Origin: a virus
Reading direction: 5' to 3' (one strand)
IMG/VR virus record: IMGVR_UViG_3300034073_005389
Coordinates: 1 to 64,000 of that record
DNA length: 64,000 bases
Position 1 is the first letter of the stretch. Every line of letters begins with the position of its first letter. The notes beneath the pieces are model-generated. The model saw only the letters and a list, made by a program, of their open reading frames with translations. It searched no databases and was not told where the DNA came from. The position numbers and the translations under genes are program-made. This document shows positions 7,514 to 15,368 of the stretch, in pieces.

Positions 7514-8008
7514 TCATTCTTCATATACTGATACATTTACGCCTTGGTTTACTAAATGTGGCACTAATAAAGAAGAAAGTTCTGGCACTGCTTGTAGCAG
7601 TAGGTTACTGACATGTACACTGGCTTTTTCGTATTTAGCACTTGCACATACTTTTTTTAAGCACTCTTCTAACGCTTTGGTGTCTACTTCAAGATTTTCA
7701 TCTTGGCAAAGCATATGAATTACCCATGTATCGCTTTGTACTGCCGTAGTATTGGTTACGCCTAATTTATAGGCACCTGTTTTAGTAGCATACCATCCTT
7801 TTGCTTCTTCTTTTACTTTTTTCCATCTTTTTTCAAAAAGAGGATAAAGCGGATGGTTATCATGTTTCCCAGCCATATTAGTCACACTAAGTATAAATCT
7901 TAGTCCCGCATTTTCTGGAGCTAAAATAGTGCCTTTAATGGTTTTGAGTTTGCCTGGAGTTTGAAACTTGCTTACATTATCTGTTACTGTTATTTGTAAT
8001 TTACTCAT
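7514..8008 (-). CDS. macro-domain-like protein
   Basis: This 164-residue protein resembles ADP-ribose-binding macro domains in layout: an N-terminal beta strand region, AGKHDNHPLYPLFEKRW followed by KEEAKGWY, then YKLG, a WVIHMLCQDENL block where macro proteins have a VANMIGQ-like strand, a long helix, and a closing ASVHVSN...GVNVSVYEE that mirrors the final strands. The Gly-rich second phosphate loop expected after ASVHV is not seen. It could be a non-catalytic binder or an unrelated Rossmann-like fold. It overlaps the glycosyltransferase stop as ATGA and is last in its operon. The assignment is from remembered motifs, not an alignment. Confidence 0.5.
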   Translation of the reverse strand: MSKLQITVTDNVSKFQTPGKLKTIKGTILAPENAGLRFILSVTNMAGKHDNHPLYPLFEKRWKKVKEEAKGWYATKTGAYKLGVTNTTAVQSDTWVIHMLCQDENLEVDTKALEECLKKVCASAKYEKASVHVSNLLLQAVPELSSLLVPHLVNQGVNVSVYEE

Positions 8009-9009
8009 GATATTCCTTGCAAATTAAAAAAATTATCTATTTCTTGATGTAGATAGTTGACATTACTATTATAACTAGCCTTTATATTATTTTCAATATC
8101 TAATTCTGTTTCATTGTAGTTTATAATTTTACATAAATCAAATTTTTCAGCATACAAAGAATTTGTAATACAATCTGGGTCTTGATAATTAAATAAGACC
8201 ACTGGCTTTTTATCATTATAAAAAGCATCAGCTAAAAAGCTAGCTTGCCCTTCACAAATAAAAATATTGCAATTTTTTAAATTGCAAAAGTATTCATGTT
8301 GATTTTCAATTTTTTTTAAATGAACATTATTATATTTTTCTTCTATAAAATCTGAAAAGGCTACAACATCTTTGTATTTTTTAATAATATTTAAAATATT
8401 TTTATTAGAAGACAAAAAAGCAGCAACTACATTGTGCTGGCACACTGCAGATATTTTTGATATCTGATGGTAAGGTCTTATCCATTCATATTCTGGAGAT
8501 AATAGCATTGGATTAGAGATATCTCCTAAATGAGAACAAACTAATCTTCTATTAGAATTTTGAATAAAATTATTAATTTTTTGATTTTTAACAGAATTAT
8601 TGCTTAATAAATAAGAAAAATGAGTGTAATTTTTTACACTGTATTTATGTTTTTCTAAAATAGCTTGATTTAGTATTTGAGAAGAATATTGCCACACAGG
8701 TATTTGTAAGTGCATGGCAGCACAAGAAGTAAAGTATTCAAAATCAGAAATTATTAAATCTGGATTGAATATTTTAATTTGCTCTATATAGTTAGAAAAA
8801 TTATCATTATCTAAATATTTTTGAGTTGGGTCATAGACACTGAGTAGTGAGTCTAGGGACCAATCAATATGAATATTAGGAGCAGAATTAATGTAAGATG
8901 CTAATTTAATTATGTATGGTTTATCTTTAACTGCTTCTAGAAACCTATACATTTGTATCTTGGCATTTAAACTATTTCCTGCAGCATAGATAATTTTAAT
9001 TTTTTTCAT
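8005..9009 (-). CDS. GT-B glycosyltransferase (UGT/MurG-like)
   Basis: This 334-residue protein looks like a GT-B glycosyltransferase of the group that includes MurG and UGTs. It has an N-terminal nucleotide-fold start KIKIIYAAGN, a PDLIISDFE strand, and a C-terminal donor-binding region NIFICEGQASFLADAFYNDKKPVVLF...D...NSLYAEKF, the counterpart of the family's HGG...E...GvP...DQ...NA pattern, though with a Glu-Gly-Gln where His-Gly-Gly is usual. The acceptor is unknown. It is joined by ATGA overlaps to the exonuclease upstream and the macro-like gene downstream. Confidence 0.7.
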   Translation of the reverse strand: MKKIKIIYAAGNSLNAKIQMYRFLEAVKDKPYIIKLASYINSAPNIHIDWSLDSLLSVYDPTQKYLDNDNFSNYIEQIKIFNPDLIISDFEYFTSCAAMHLQIPVWQYSSQILNQAILEKHKYSVKNYTHFSYLLSNNSVKNQKINNFIQNSNRRLVCSHLGDISNPMLLSPEYEWIRPYHQISKISAVCQHNVVAAFLSSNKNILNIIKKYKDVVAFSDFIEEKYNNVHLKKIENQHEYFCNLKNCNIFICEGQASFLADAFYNDKKPVVLFNYQDPDCITNSLYAEKFDLCKIINYNETELDIENNIKASYNSNVNYLHQEIDNFFNLQGIS

Positions 9010-9593
9010 TTAGATAAAACTTTTTTAAAGTATTCTGTTTGTTTTTCAAATACTTCTTTGGTAGCTTTTACGTCAGCTTCGGCGGTATGTGCTTTTTCGT
9101 TTTTAACGCCATACTTTTTTACTAAGTTAGCTAAACTATAGCCTTCTGCTAGGGTACCTTTACACCAATCTAAAAAGAATTCAATTTGCATGGTGTCTAG
9201 GGTTCTTCTGCCAAAAGGAAAAGTATCTTTTGAATTGCACTTTATCCAAAGTTGCTCTAGCATTAATTTATCAAAGGCTATATTCTGACCACACAGAATC
9301 TTTTTTTCTGCAGGAACTCCGTCTTCTGCGACCCAATTTTCAATTTCAATAATTATTTTGTTAGGATCTTTGTATGTATCTGTGCCAAATTTAGTTTGGT
9401 GTTTTAAATCTTCTAATTTATGACCGTTAACTCGTAAAGCCCCAGAATCAATGGTCTCATAATTAATTGGTCTCAAATGCCAAGTGCGCTGGACATGATC
9501 TGTTAATCTGTACATTGATAATTCAATGACATCATGTCTGTAAGCATCTAGCCCAGTAGTTTCTACGTCAGCAATATAAATTACATAATCCAT
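9006..9593 (-). CDS. DnaQ-like DEDDh 3'-5' exonuclease
   Basis: This 195-residue protein has the three exonuclease motifs of the DEDDh class: Exo I IADVETTGLD with the Asp-x-Glu pair, Exo II around GQNIAFDKLML, and Exo III KAHTAEADVKAT with the His and Asp. It would remove nucleotides from 3' ends, as a proofreading subunit or a stand-alone DNase or RNase. It is the first gene of a short unit starting at a TTGACA promoter. I see no polymerase next to it. Confidence 0.9.
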   Translation of the reverse strand: MDYVIYIADVETTGLDAYRHDVIELSMYRLTDHVQRTWHLRPINYETIDSGALRVNGHKLEDLKHQTKFGTDTYKDPNKIIIEIENWVAEDGVPAEKKILCGQNIAFDKLMLEQLWIKCNSKDTFPFGRRTLDTMQIEFFLDWCKGTLAEGYSLANLVKKYGVKNEKAHTAEADVKATKEVFEKQTEYFKKVLSK

Positions 9594-9621
9594 AAAATTA
9601 CACCTCTTGTAACGATGAGGT

Positions 9622-9649
9622 ATCTTAATTTTTATTAATTACATGTCAA
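9622..9649 (-). promoter_or_regulatory. promoter for the exonuclease operon
   Basis: Read on the minus strand this is TTGACA (9644-9649), a 16-base AT-rich spacer and TAAGAT (9622-9627), 28 bases before the ATG at 9593. The TGA inside the -35 box is also the stop codon of the preceding gene (9646-10011). About 24 of 28 bases match the promoter at 40771-40798, so this is a repeated phage promoter. Confidence 0.75.
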
Positions 9650-10011
9650 GCTTGGTTTGATAAAACTTTTTTTAATTCATTTTTTAATACATTTAAAGAT
9701 TTGATACCTTGTTTATGCTGATTTATTAAAAAATTAAATCCATTAACTGTACGAAGATATTCTTTTTCTTTATTGTTTAATTTAGAACCTTCTAAGACAA
9801 ACATAACTTTATTGTCTTCAAAAATTTTCCATCTTTCCCCGTTATTAGGGATAGATATTCTTTTAACTCTAATTACTTTTTCTACAGTATTATTTTCTTC
9901 TCTGTGAAAATCATATTCAAATTTATTTAATGTATATTTAGTGTTCTTTTCTTTCATTTCGTCAGTAATCGACATAACGCGGTATGAATCATCATCTACA
10001 TTATTTTTCAT
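9646..10011 (-). CDS. hypothetical protein
   Basis: This 121-residue charged protein, rich in Lys, Asn and Glu, has no motif I recognise. It has a good GAGGG site just before the ATG at 10011, eight bases after the FAD dehydrogenase gene ends, and so belongs to that transcript. Its TGA stop is embedded in the -35 box of the next promoter. No signal peptide or membrane segment is visible. Confidence 0.65.
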   Translation of the reverse strand: MKNNVDDDSYRVMSITDEMKEKNTKYTLNKFEYDFHREENNTVEKVIRVKRISIPNNGERWKIFEDNKVMFVLEGSKLNNKEKEYLRTVNGFNFLINQHKQGIKSLNVLKNELKKVLSNQA

Positions 10012-10018
10012 TTTTCCC

Positions 10019-11230
10019 TCATTTACAAATAGAATCTACACAAATCGTGCCCATAGCAGCAGCACTTAATATGCCGTGTATTCCAGCAGACTCTCCTGCC
10101 ACAAACATGCCACTTACTTCTGTTTCTAAATTTGAACCAATATTAATTTTAGGAGCCATGGGAAGAATGGTCGGAACATGAAAATATCCTTTTTGTATTA
10201 CTTCTGGTATAATAATAGATAAATTTTCTATCATAGGTCTTAGCCAATCATATTCTGGAATAATAGATATTCTACTTTTTTTATTTATTATATTAGATAT
10301 TTTTTCTTTCACAATTCTATCATTAGCCAAAATAAAAGTTAATTTTGCAATTCTTTCAATTTGCTCAAACGCTTTTTCTTGATAAGGAATACTGCCTAAC
10401 AGAGAAAAAGAAACCTTATCTGTTTTCCACCTATTTTCATTAGATCGAAAAGATGAAATAGCAAAATCTACATGATCTTCTGGAATAACCGTACCAGACC
10501 AAGAAAGTGGTCCTAATTCTAAACTATCATCTTTATAAATACTACAATTAGATTTATTAAATTCTTTCATGGACTCAGCATTTACTTCTATCCTGATTCC
10601 ATACTTAGCAAAATTATTATTTTCTATAATTCCAAAATTCTGATAAACTTCTTTTACCCATCGCCAACCACTACGACCTACACAAACAATTAATTTTTTA
10701 CATTTAAATTCTTGATTATCAGAAGCAATAATGAAATGACCCCTTTGTTTATATATTTTTTTTATTTCATTATCAAAACTAAAAGTAATATTGTTATTTT
10801 TTTCAATGGCATCAGCCATATATTTAGATAAAGCATGAATGTCTTTAGGATAAAGCTGTAAATAATCATTTAGCTCAATCTCATATCCATGTTTTTTAAA
10901 TTTTTTTTCTAAAGAAATTTGAGGAGCTTTATCTTTAATAATTTTAAAATCATCAATATTTTTAAGAACATTGTTAACATAAGTAAATCCAGATTTTGCT
11001 TTTCGCAAACCTGTTAAATTAGATACTTTATTAATATCTGTTAAATATAATTTTCCATCACTATTAGGAAGACACCCCAACCAACCTTCTAATTGGCGAC
11101 GACGCTTCATAGGTGGTCTGCCTAAATCAAAAACAACTGTTTTTACATTTTTATATTCTTTCGCTATTTTATATGTAGCAAAAGAACCTGCTACGCCAGC
11201 ACCAATAATTCCGACATCAAAAATAGTCAT
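10019..11230 (-). CDS. FAD-dependent dehydrogenase
   Basis: This 403-residue flavoprotein starts with the dinucleotide-binding motif VGIIGAGVAGS and ends with the FAD-contacting VAGESAGIHGILSAAAMG. The middle holds CVGRSGWRWVKE and a KYGIRIEV strand, which recall the uncharacterised NAD(FAD)-utilising dehydrogenases of the COG2509 group. No membrane segment is seen. The substrate is unknown; I do not associate this family with phages. It has an AAGGA ribosome-binding site and a short leader that includes the 10-bp palindrome CAGTTAACTG at 11244-11253. It is followed closely by a small unknown gene. Confidence 0.82.
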   Translation of the reverse strand: MTIFDVGIIGAGVAGSFATYKIAKEYKNVKTVVFDLGRPPMKRRRQLEGWLGCLPNSDGKLYLTDINKVSNLTGLRKAKSGFTYVNNVLKNIDDFKIIKDKAPQISLEKKFKKHGYEIELNDYLQLYPKDIHALSKYMADAIEKNNNITFSFDNEIKKIYKQRGHFIIASDNQEFKCKKLIVCVGRSGWRWVKEVYQNFGIIENNNFAKYGIRIEVNAESMKEFNKSNCSIYKDDSLELGPLSWSGTVIPEDHVDFAISSFRSNENRWKTDKVSFSLLGSIPYQEKAFEQIERIAKLTFILANDRIVKEKISNIINKKSRISIIPEYDWLRPMIENLSIIIPEVIQKGYFHVPTILPMAPKINIGSNLETEVSGMFVAGESAGIHGILSAAAMGTICVDSICK

Positions 11231-11285
11231 TTATTATCCTTCACAGTTAACTGCGAGGATACTTATATCATCTTTTATTTGTTTT

Positions 11286-11939
11286 TCATGTCTTATCACA
11301 TAATTCATCTAATATATTAAATATATAATCTTCAAAAGGTCTTTCTCCTTTTTCAATCTTTTTTACCGCCTGATCAAACTCTTTATCTAAATTAGGAAAA
11401 ATCCACATAAAATAATATGATGAATTCTTAAATTGTTTTAAAAAGATTTCTTTATTTTCCTCTAACAATGGATTAAACTTTAATCTTGCTCCTAATCTTT
11501 GCGCCACATACAAAGAAGTAAAATATGCTCTTTTCTCAAAGACCATTCTGAAATAAGCAGGTAACGGAGCCAATAAAACAACAAACAAAATCAATGCTAC
11601 CCACCAATTAAAGAAAAATAATGGAATAGCTAATACAGCTAAAATTTGTGGAAATAAATATAAAAAGCTATATAAAATATGACCAACTCTTTTAGCATCT
11701 TCAATATGTACTAGTTCATGTAAAAAAGTAATAATATTAACTATATTATTTGTTTTTAAATAATCTTTAGTAGGAAAATATACTGTATTCCCAATGGTAG
11801 TGGAATACTTGGTCATGAACTCTTTGTTAAAAAATAACAAAGTTGCAAGAACTTTCATGAAGGAAGATTCGTCTTTAAATTTAACTTGTAATTCTGGATA
11901 ATATTTTTTGGCAACAGTAATTACATTTTCTAATGACAT
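11286..11939 (-). CDS. membrane zinc metalloprotease-like protein (HELVH)
   Basis: This 217-residue protein has a HELVH zinc-binding motif (about residues 71-75) followed by two adjacent membrane helices (about 89-130), then FEKRAYF, whose Glu could be the third zinc ligand. The order HExxH, helices, Glu resembles membrane gluzincins such as the M48 family, although the protein is short. A GGAGG site precedes the ATG. It sits between the FAD enzyme and the first tail-fibre gene. A role in cleaving or modifying host envelope proteins is only a guess. Confidence 0.65.
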   Translation of the reverse strand: MSLENVITVAKKYYPELQVKFKDESSFMKVLATLLFFNKEFMTKYSTTIGNTVYFPTKDYLKTNNIVNIITFLHELVHIEDAKRVGHILYSFLYLFPQILAVLAIPLFFFNWWVALILFVVLLAPLPAYFRMVFEKRAYFTSLYVAQRLGARLKFNPLLEENKEIFLKQFKNSSYYFMWIFPNLDKEFDQAVKKIEKGERPFEDYIFNILDELCDKT

Positions 11940-11951
11940 ATAAACCTCCTA

Positions 11952-13994
11952 TTAGATAGCACTCCATTCAGTTCCATTATAAATTACATCAAAAGATTCA
12001 TAGTTAGTTGACATAGGATATGTAGCAACGCCATCAATAGTATTTAAGCCAGCATCTACAGTAATAGTCCAAGTGCCAGCATTACCTCCAGAATCTTTAA
12101 TTGTATATGTATCTCCCGTAACAGGAGAAGCTGGTAAATAAACACTAAAAGCTGCCGCAATAGAGGTAACTGAAATTACATCATCACCAGCCACAACAGT
12201 ATATCCTGCCGGATAAGTAGTATCATCTGCATCAGTAATACTTCTACGACGACCTTTGTTAGTAACAAATTTATCTACCAATACTTGTGCAGTAAGTGCG
12301 CTAGGTGAACCAATGTAAAAATTACAAAAAACAGGAAGATCAAAACTACATCCATTAAGAGATAATGTTGCTCGGTCTGAATTTCCAACTTGTAAAACTA
12401 AATTTCCATGATTTCCTGAACCAGAATTTCCAGAAGTTAGATATAAATCACCTGCACCCGTAGAAGCAACAGCGTTATTTGACTGGGCAAATATTTTTAA
12501 GTCTGTACCAGCAGATCCAGGCAAGTTGATTGGGTCTTGACCAAATTCAATAGGATCATAAGGGACAGTAATATTTTCATCAAAATTAAGTCTATTTGTA
12601 AATATTCTTATTGCATCGGCACGAACTTCTAATTGATTAGTCCCACCATTTTGTAGATAAAGCCTTCCATTAGTACCAAGTCCTACGCCCGAAGTTAAAA
12701 TCAAATCTCCTGCCGTACCACCTAACCCATTATTATCTTGCGCAGAAATAGTAAAGTTACTGGCGGCACCAAAAGCATTGCTAACTGCTTCTTGTTCAAT
12801 TTCTACGCTAGCAAGAGTTCTTTCAAATTGAAATAAATCATTATAAGAAATAAGAGTAGTGTCATTTACTCTAAATTTAGGAACACCTGCAATTCTTAAA
12901 TCAACATATCCTGATGTAAGACCGCTTCCAGCTGATAAGATTACATCTCCACCATTGCCTCCAGGATCAGAAGAGCTTTGAGCTTCGATAGTTATTGGTT
13001 TACCATTTCCAACATTTTGCGCAGTTTGCTTGATAGTTGGGTTATAAGAATCCTTATCAAAAGTAATACTATCTCCATTAATATTATCTTTAAAAATAGA
13101 TAATATTGGAGAACTATTTATCTCAAATGTATGAGAGCTGGATGTATTGCCAACTTTATATATAATTCCCTGGTTATTAACGCTTTCACCAATTACTATT
13201 TCATCAGAAGATGTTGAACTGACAGCATCTAAATTAGCTAATGCAGCATTATTTAAAAATGATAAGGCAGTAGTGTTGTTAGGTGTTCTAATCAATCCAG
13301 ATGATGCCACGCTGGCGCCGCCATTGACTAAAGATAAATAATCATCTACTAGTAAATCTGCTGGCATGTAAACGCCATAGCTGGAACTACCAACTTCTAC
13401 TCTATCATTAGTGTTAACTCCAATTATAGGTATTGTTGCCCCTCCAATTAAATCTAATGATTTAATAAATTCATTATTAGGAAGTCTAATAATACCGCTG
13501 GTTGGTACTGAAGTACCAATGGCTAACGCAGTGTATGCCACTGGAGCGCCGAGTGAGTTAATATAATTTAAATTCCATTGACCAGCACTTGGAGAGCTAC
13601 CTTCTTTCCAATACATGGCTGCAAAATCTCTTGAAGTAGGCGGGTTTGCAGTATCAGTAGTACCCCTCATTACGGCTATGCCATATGGAACTCCTACTGT
13701 AGGAGCTGGTACGGGTACAGGAAGTGTAGGATTATCAGGGTGAATCCAATCATATCCGTTTAAATAAAAGAAATATTGATTAGCAGCAGGAATTTGATTA
13801 CCAACAAAAGAAGGTAATGATGATTTAATAATAGTATTAACTGGCGATTGAACAGTTCTATTAATTCTAATATTAATTAATGGGTTAATAGAACCAGAAT
13901 AAGTACCAGAGGTGTCTGGTGTATCATTTACTACCCAATCTACATCTGTCTGAGTGATGGCATCATAGCCTCTCATATAATATTGAATCGCCAT
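11952..13994 (-). CDS. tail fibre / structural protein
   Basis: This 680-residue protein is typical of phage fibres: low in charge, rich in Gly, Ser, Thr and Asn, with repeated short blocks such as DLILTSGVG, DLYLTSGNSG and DVILSAGSG, suggesting a beta-helical shaft. The C-terminus (YPAGYTVVAGDDVISVT...DTYTIKDSGGNAGTWTI) resembles a domain that recurs at the end of phage fibre proteins. The N-terminal 100 residues contain DYMRGYDA-like and Pro-rich segments that may attach it to the tail. A GGAGA site precedes the ATG. The receptor is unknown. Confidence 0.8.
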   Translation of the reverse strand: MAIQYYMRGYDAITQTDVDWVVNDTPDTSGTYSGSINPLINIRINRTVQSPVNTIIKSSLPSFVGNQIPAANQYFFYLNGYDWIHPDNPTLPVPVPAPTVGVPYGIAVMRGTTDTANPPTSRDFAAMYWKEGSSPSAGQWNLNYINSLGAPVAYTALAIGTSVPTSGIIRLPNNEFIKSLDLIGGATIPIIGVNTNDRVEVGSSSYGVYMPADLLVDDYLSLVNGGASVASSGLIRTPNNTTALSFLNNAALANLDAVSSTSSDEIVIGESVNNQGIIYKVGNTSSSHTFEINSSPILSIFKDNINGDSITFDKDSYNPTIKQTAQNVGNGKPITIEAQSSSDPGGNGGDVILSAGSGLTSGYVDLRIAGVPKFRVNDTTLISYNDLFQFERTLASVEIEQEAVSNAFGAASNFTISAQDNNGLGGTAGDLILTSGVGLGTNGRLYLQNGGTNQLEVRADAIRIFTNRLNFDENITVPYDPIEFGQDPINLPGSAGTDLKIFAQSNNAVASTGAGDLYLTSGNSGSGNHGNLVLQVGNSDRATLSLNGCSFDLPVFCNFYIGSPSALTAQVLVDKFVTNKGRRRSITDADDTTYPAGYTVVAGDDVISVTSIAAAFSVYLPASPVTGDTYTIKDSGGNAGTWTITVDAGLNTIDGVATYPMSTNYESFDVIYNGTEWSAI

Positions 13995-14059
13995 AGTTTC
14001 TCCTAGACAGATGCAGATTTATTACAATAAACTAAAATTTATCTTATATTTACAATTAA

Positions 14060-14905
14060 TTGTGGTATTTGGTTGTTGTCGCGTGCGCGTCCTAGGATTT
14101 GATCCTTACAGCGTCTGAATAATCAGGTTTTCAATCGTAGCAGTGAAGGATACGGATCCCGCAGGTCGTTCAATGTAAAAGCCAACCGCGCATGTAGATA
14201 GGTTTGTGAATGGGTTGACTCCCCATACGGCGTTGGTGTTTGTTGCACCTTGAAAGACGTTGTTCATGTCAATGTTTGGGTTTCCGTTCCAACCTGCGCT
14301 CGGACCTTGATATAGCCAATATTCCGGTCCGTTCACTTCAACACAAAACATGTTGTCCGCTGATGATGCTGGTTGAGAAACTCCATTTGTTCTTGCAGAC
14401 GGAGGAACGGAGCCAAAAGATTGAAAACTAGCTCGACGAGATGAGTTATCTTGTTCAAAGCCTACGGCAACTCTGTTTGCTGTAGTGATTGGCAGTCCAT
14501 CGTACTGCAAGAACAAAATGGCATAACTGTCGTTCGACGTTGTATCGGGGTTGCTTGCAAACTTCATCCTTGCCAAAAATCGAATCTGCTTAGTGATTGT
14601 TGACAACAATGATGACGCCTGAATGATAAGCCAAGATGCACCAGACGAAACCGCTGGCTGAAACTGCAACCCAACTCCATTCGTCAATGATGCGCCGAGA
14701 TTGGTTCCTCCATTGATTACGCTCCACGTTTTCCCATCGATCGTGCGAGTTGTTGTCGTGCCAGCTGTGCCCCACGGTCCAGCGTCAGTAGGCTGCGCCT
14801 TGAAATCGATCGAGTAGGCGGTAGTCCACCCACCACTGCCCGTCAGGGTTCCGCCCGCAAGCGTGAGCCCTGAACCTAATGTGACCGCCGAACCGTCGCC
14901 AGCTA
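14060..14905 (-). other. GC-rich island within the tail-fibre region
   Basis: Base composition changes sharply here. For example 14761-14820 has 39 G or C in 60 and 14161-14220 has 28 in 60, whereas 13981-14040 has 17 in 60. The block covers all but the N-terminal linker of the 14106-15002 gene and a short GC-rich tail past its stop. It is best explained as recently acquired DNA from a GC-richer source. Boundaries are approximate. Confidence 0.75.
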
Positions 14906-15002
14906 ATAAATCAGAAGAAGTTCCCTTAGCAGTTGAAGATAAATATCCATCTGCATCTGTTCCTAAAAATTGATTTGAACCAAATTTACCTACATATGAC
15001 AT
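14106..15002 (-). CDS. mosaic tail fibre with GC-rich body
   Basis: This 298-residue protein starts at the ATG at 15002, which has a GAGGAG six bases upstream; an in-frame TTG at 15020 is less likely. Residues 1-35 (MSYVGKFGSNQF...GTSSDLLAGDG) match the local AT-rich style and share the GTSSDL.AGDGS linker with the fibre gene at 20671-21330. The rest is encoded by markedly GC-rich DNA and reads as a beta-sandwich, possibly a lectin-like receptor-binding domain (WTTAYSIDFKAQ..., ending FTATIENLIIQTL). This looks like a fibre whose tip was replaced by recombination at a conserved linker. Confidence 0.78.
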   Translation of the reverse strand: MSYVGKFGSNQFLGTDADGYLSSTAKGTSSDLLAGDGSAVTLGSGLTLAGGTLTGSGGWTTAYSIDFKAQPTDAGPWGTAGTTTTRTIDGKTWSVINGGTNLGASLTNGVGLQFQPAVSSGASWLIIQASSLLSTITKQIRFLARMKFASNPDTTSNDSYAILFLQYDGLPITTANRVAVGFEQDNSSRRASFQSFGSVPPSARTNGVSQPASSADNMFCVEVNGPEYWLYQGPSAGWNGNPNIDMNNVFQGATNTNAVWGVNPFTNLSTCAVGFYIERPAGSVSFTATIENLIIQTL

Positions 15003-15056
15003 ATTCTGCTCCTCAACCAATGTAGAGATATTAATATCTACCTAAATATTATAATT

Positions 15057-15365
15057 TTAAATAGGATTTAATACTAAATGAATTTCCTGATATCCTCTGT
15101 TTGCAGCCTCTTCTGCCCTTACTCTCCAAGATGCAAACCATGATCTTGCCCTATGATGAAGCTCTTCCGATAAATTTAAATTCATATCAACAAGCAAAAC
15201 CTCACCAGGTAAAAAATTTTCAGGACTTACACCCAATGCATTAACTCCAACAGGAACCACCTGCACTACTCGTACCGAATCTTTTACTTCATCTGTTTCT
15301 AAAATTAACTCAGTAATAAATTTTTCATTTAAATATATCTCTGTTACATCTTTTAAAATAAACAC
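15057..15365 (-). CDS. small protein between fibre genes
   Basis: This 102-residue protein is not one I recognise. It starts with GTG, supported by a GGGAG six bases upstream, and lies three bases after the collagen-like fibre gene. The sequence alternates short strands (VRVVQVVPVGVNALGV, EVLLVDMNL) with an Arg/Ala/Glu-rich helix (HHRARSWFASWRVRAEEAANRG). Small genes between fibre genes are often fibre assembly chaperones or minor tail components; that is inference from position. Confidence 0.6.
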   Translation of the reverse strand: MFILKDVTEIYLNEKFITELILETDEVKDSVRVVQVVPVGVNALGVSPENFLPGEVLLVDMNLNLSEELHHRARSWFASWRVRAEEAANRGYQEIHLVLNPI

Positions 15366-15368
15366 AGC

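Noticed and set aside
11244-11253. 10-bp palindrome CAGTTAACTG before the FAD dehydrogenase
   Set aside because: Short and AT-rich enough to occur by chance; noted only within the gene entry.
13995-14105. Possible tRNA or small gene in the gap before the first fibre gene
   Set aside because: No cloverleaf, no open frame of note; only the GC-rich edge of the neighbouring island.
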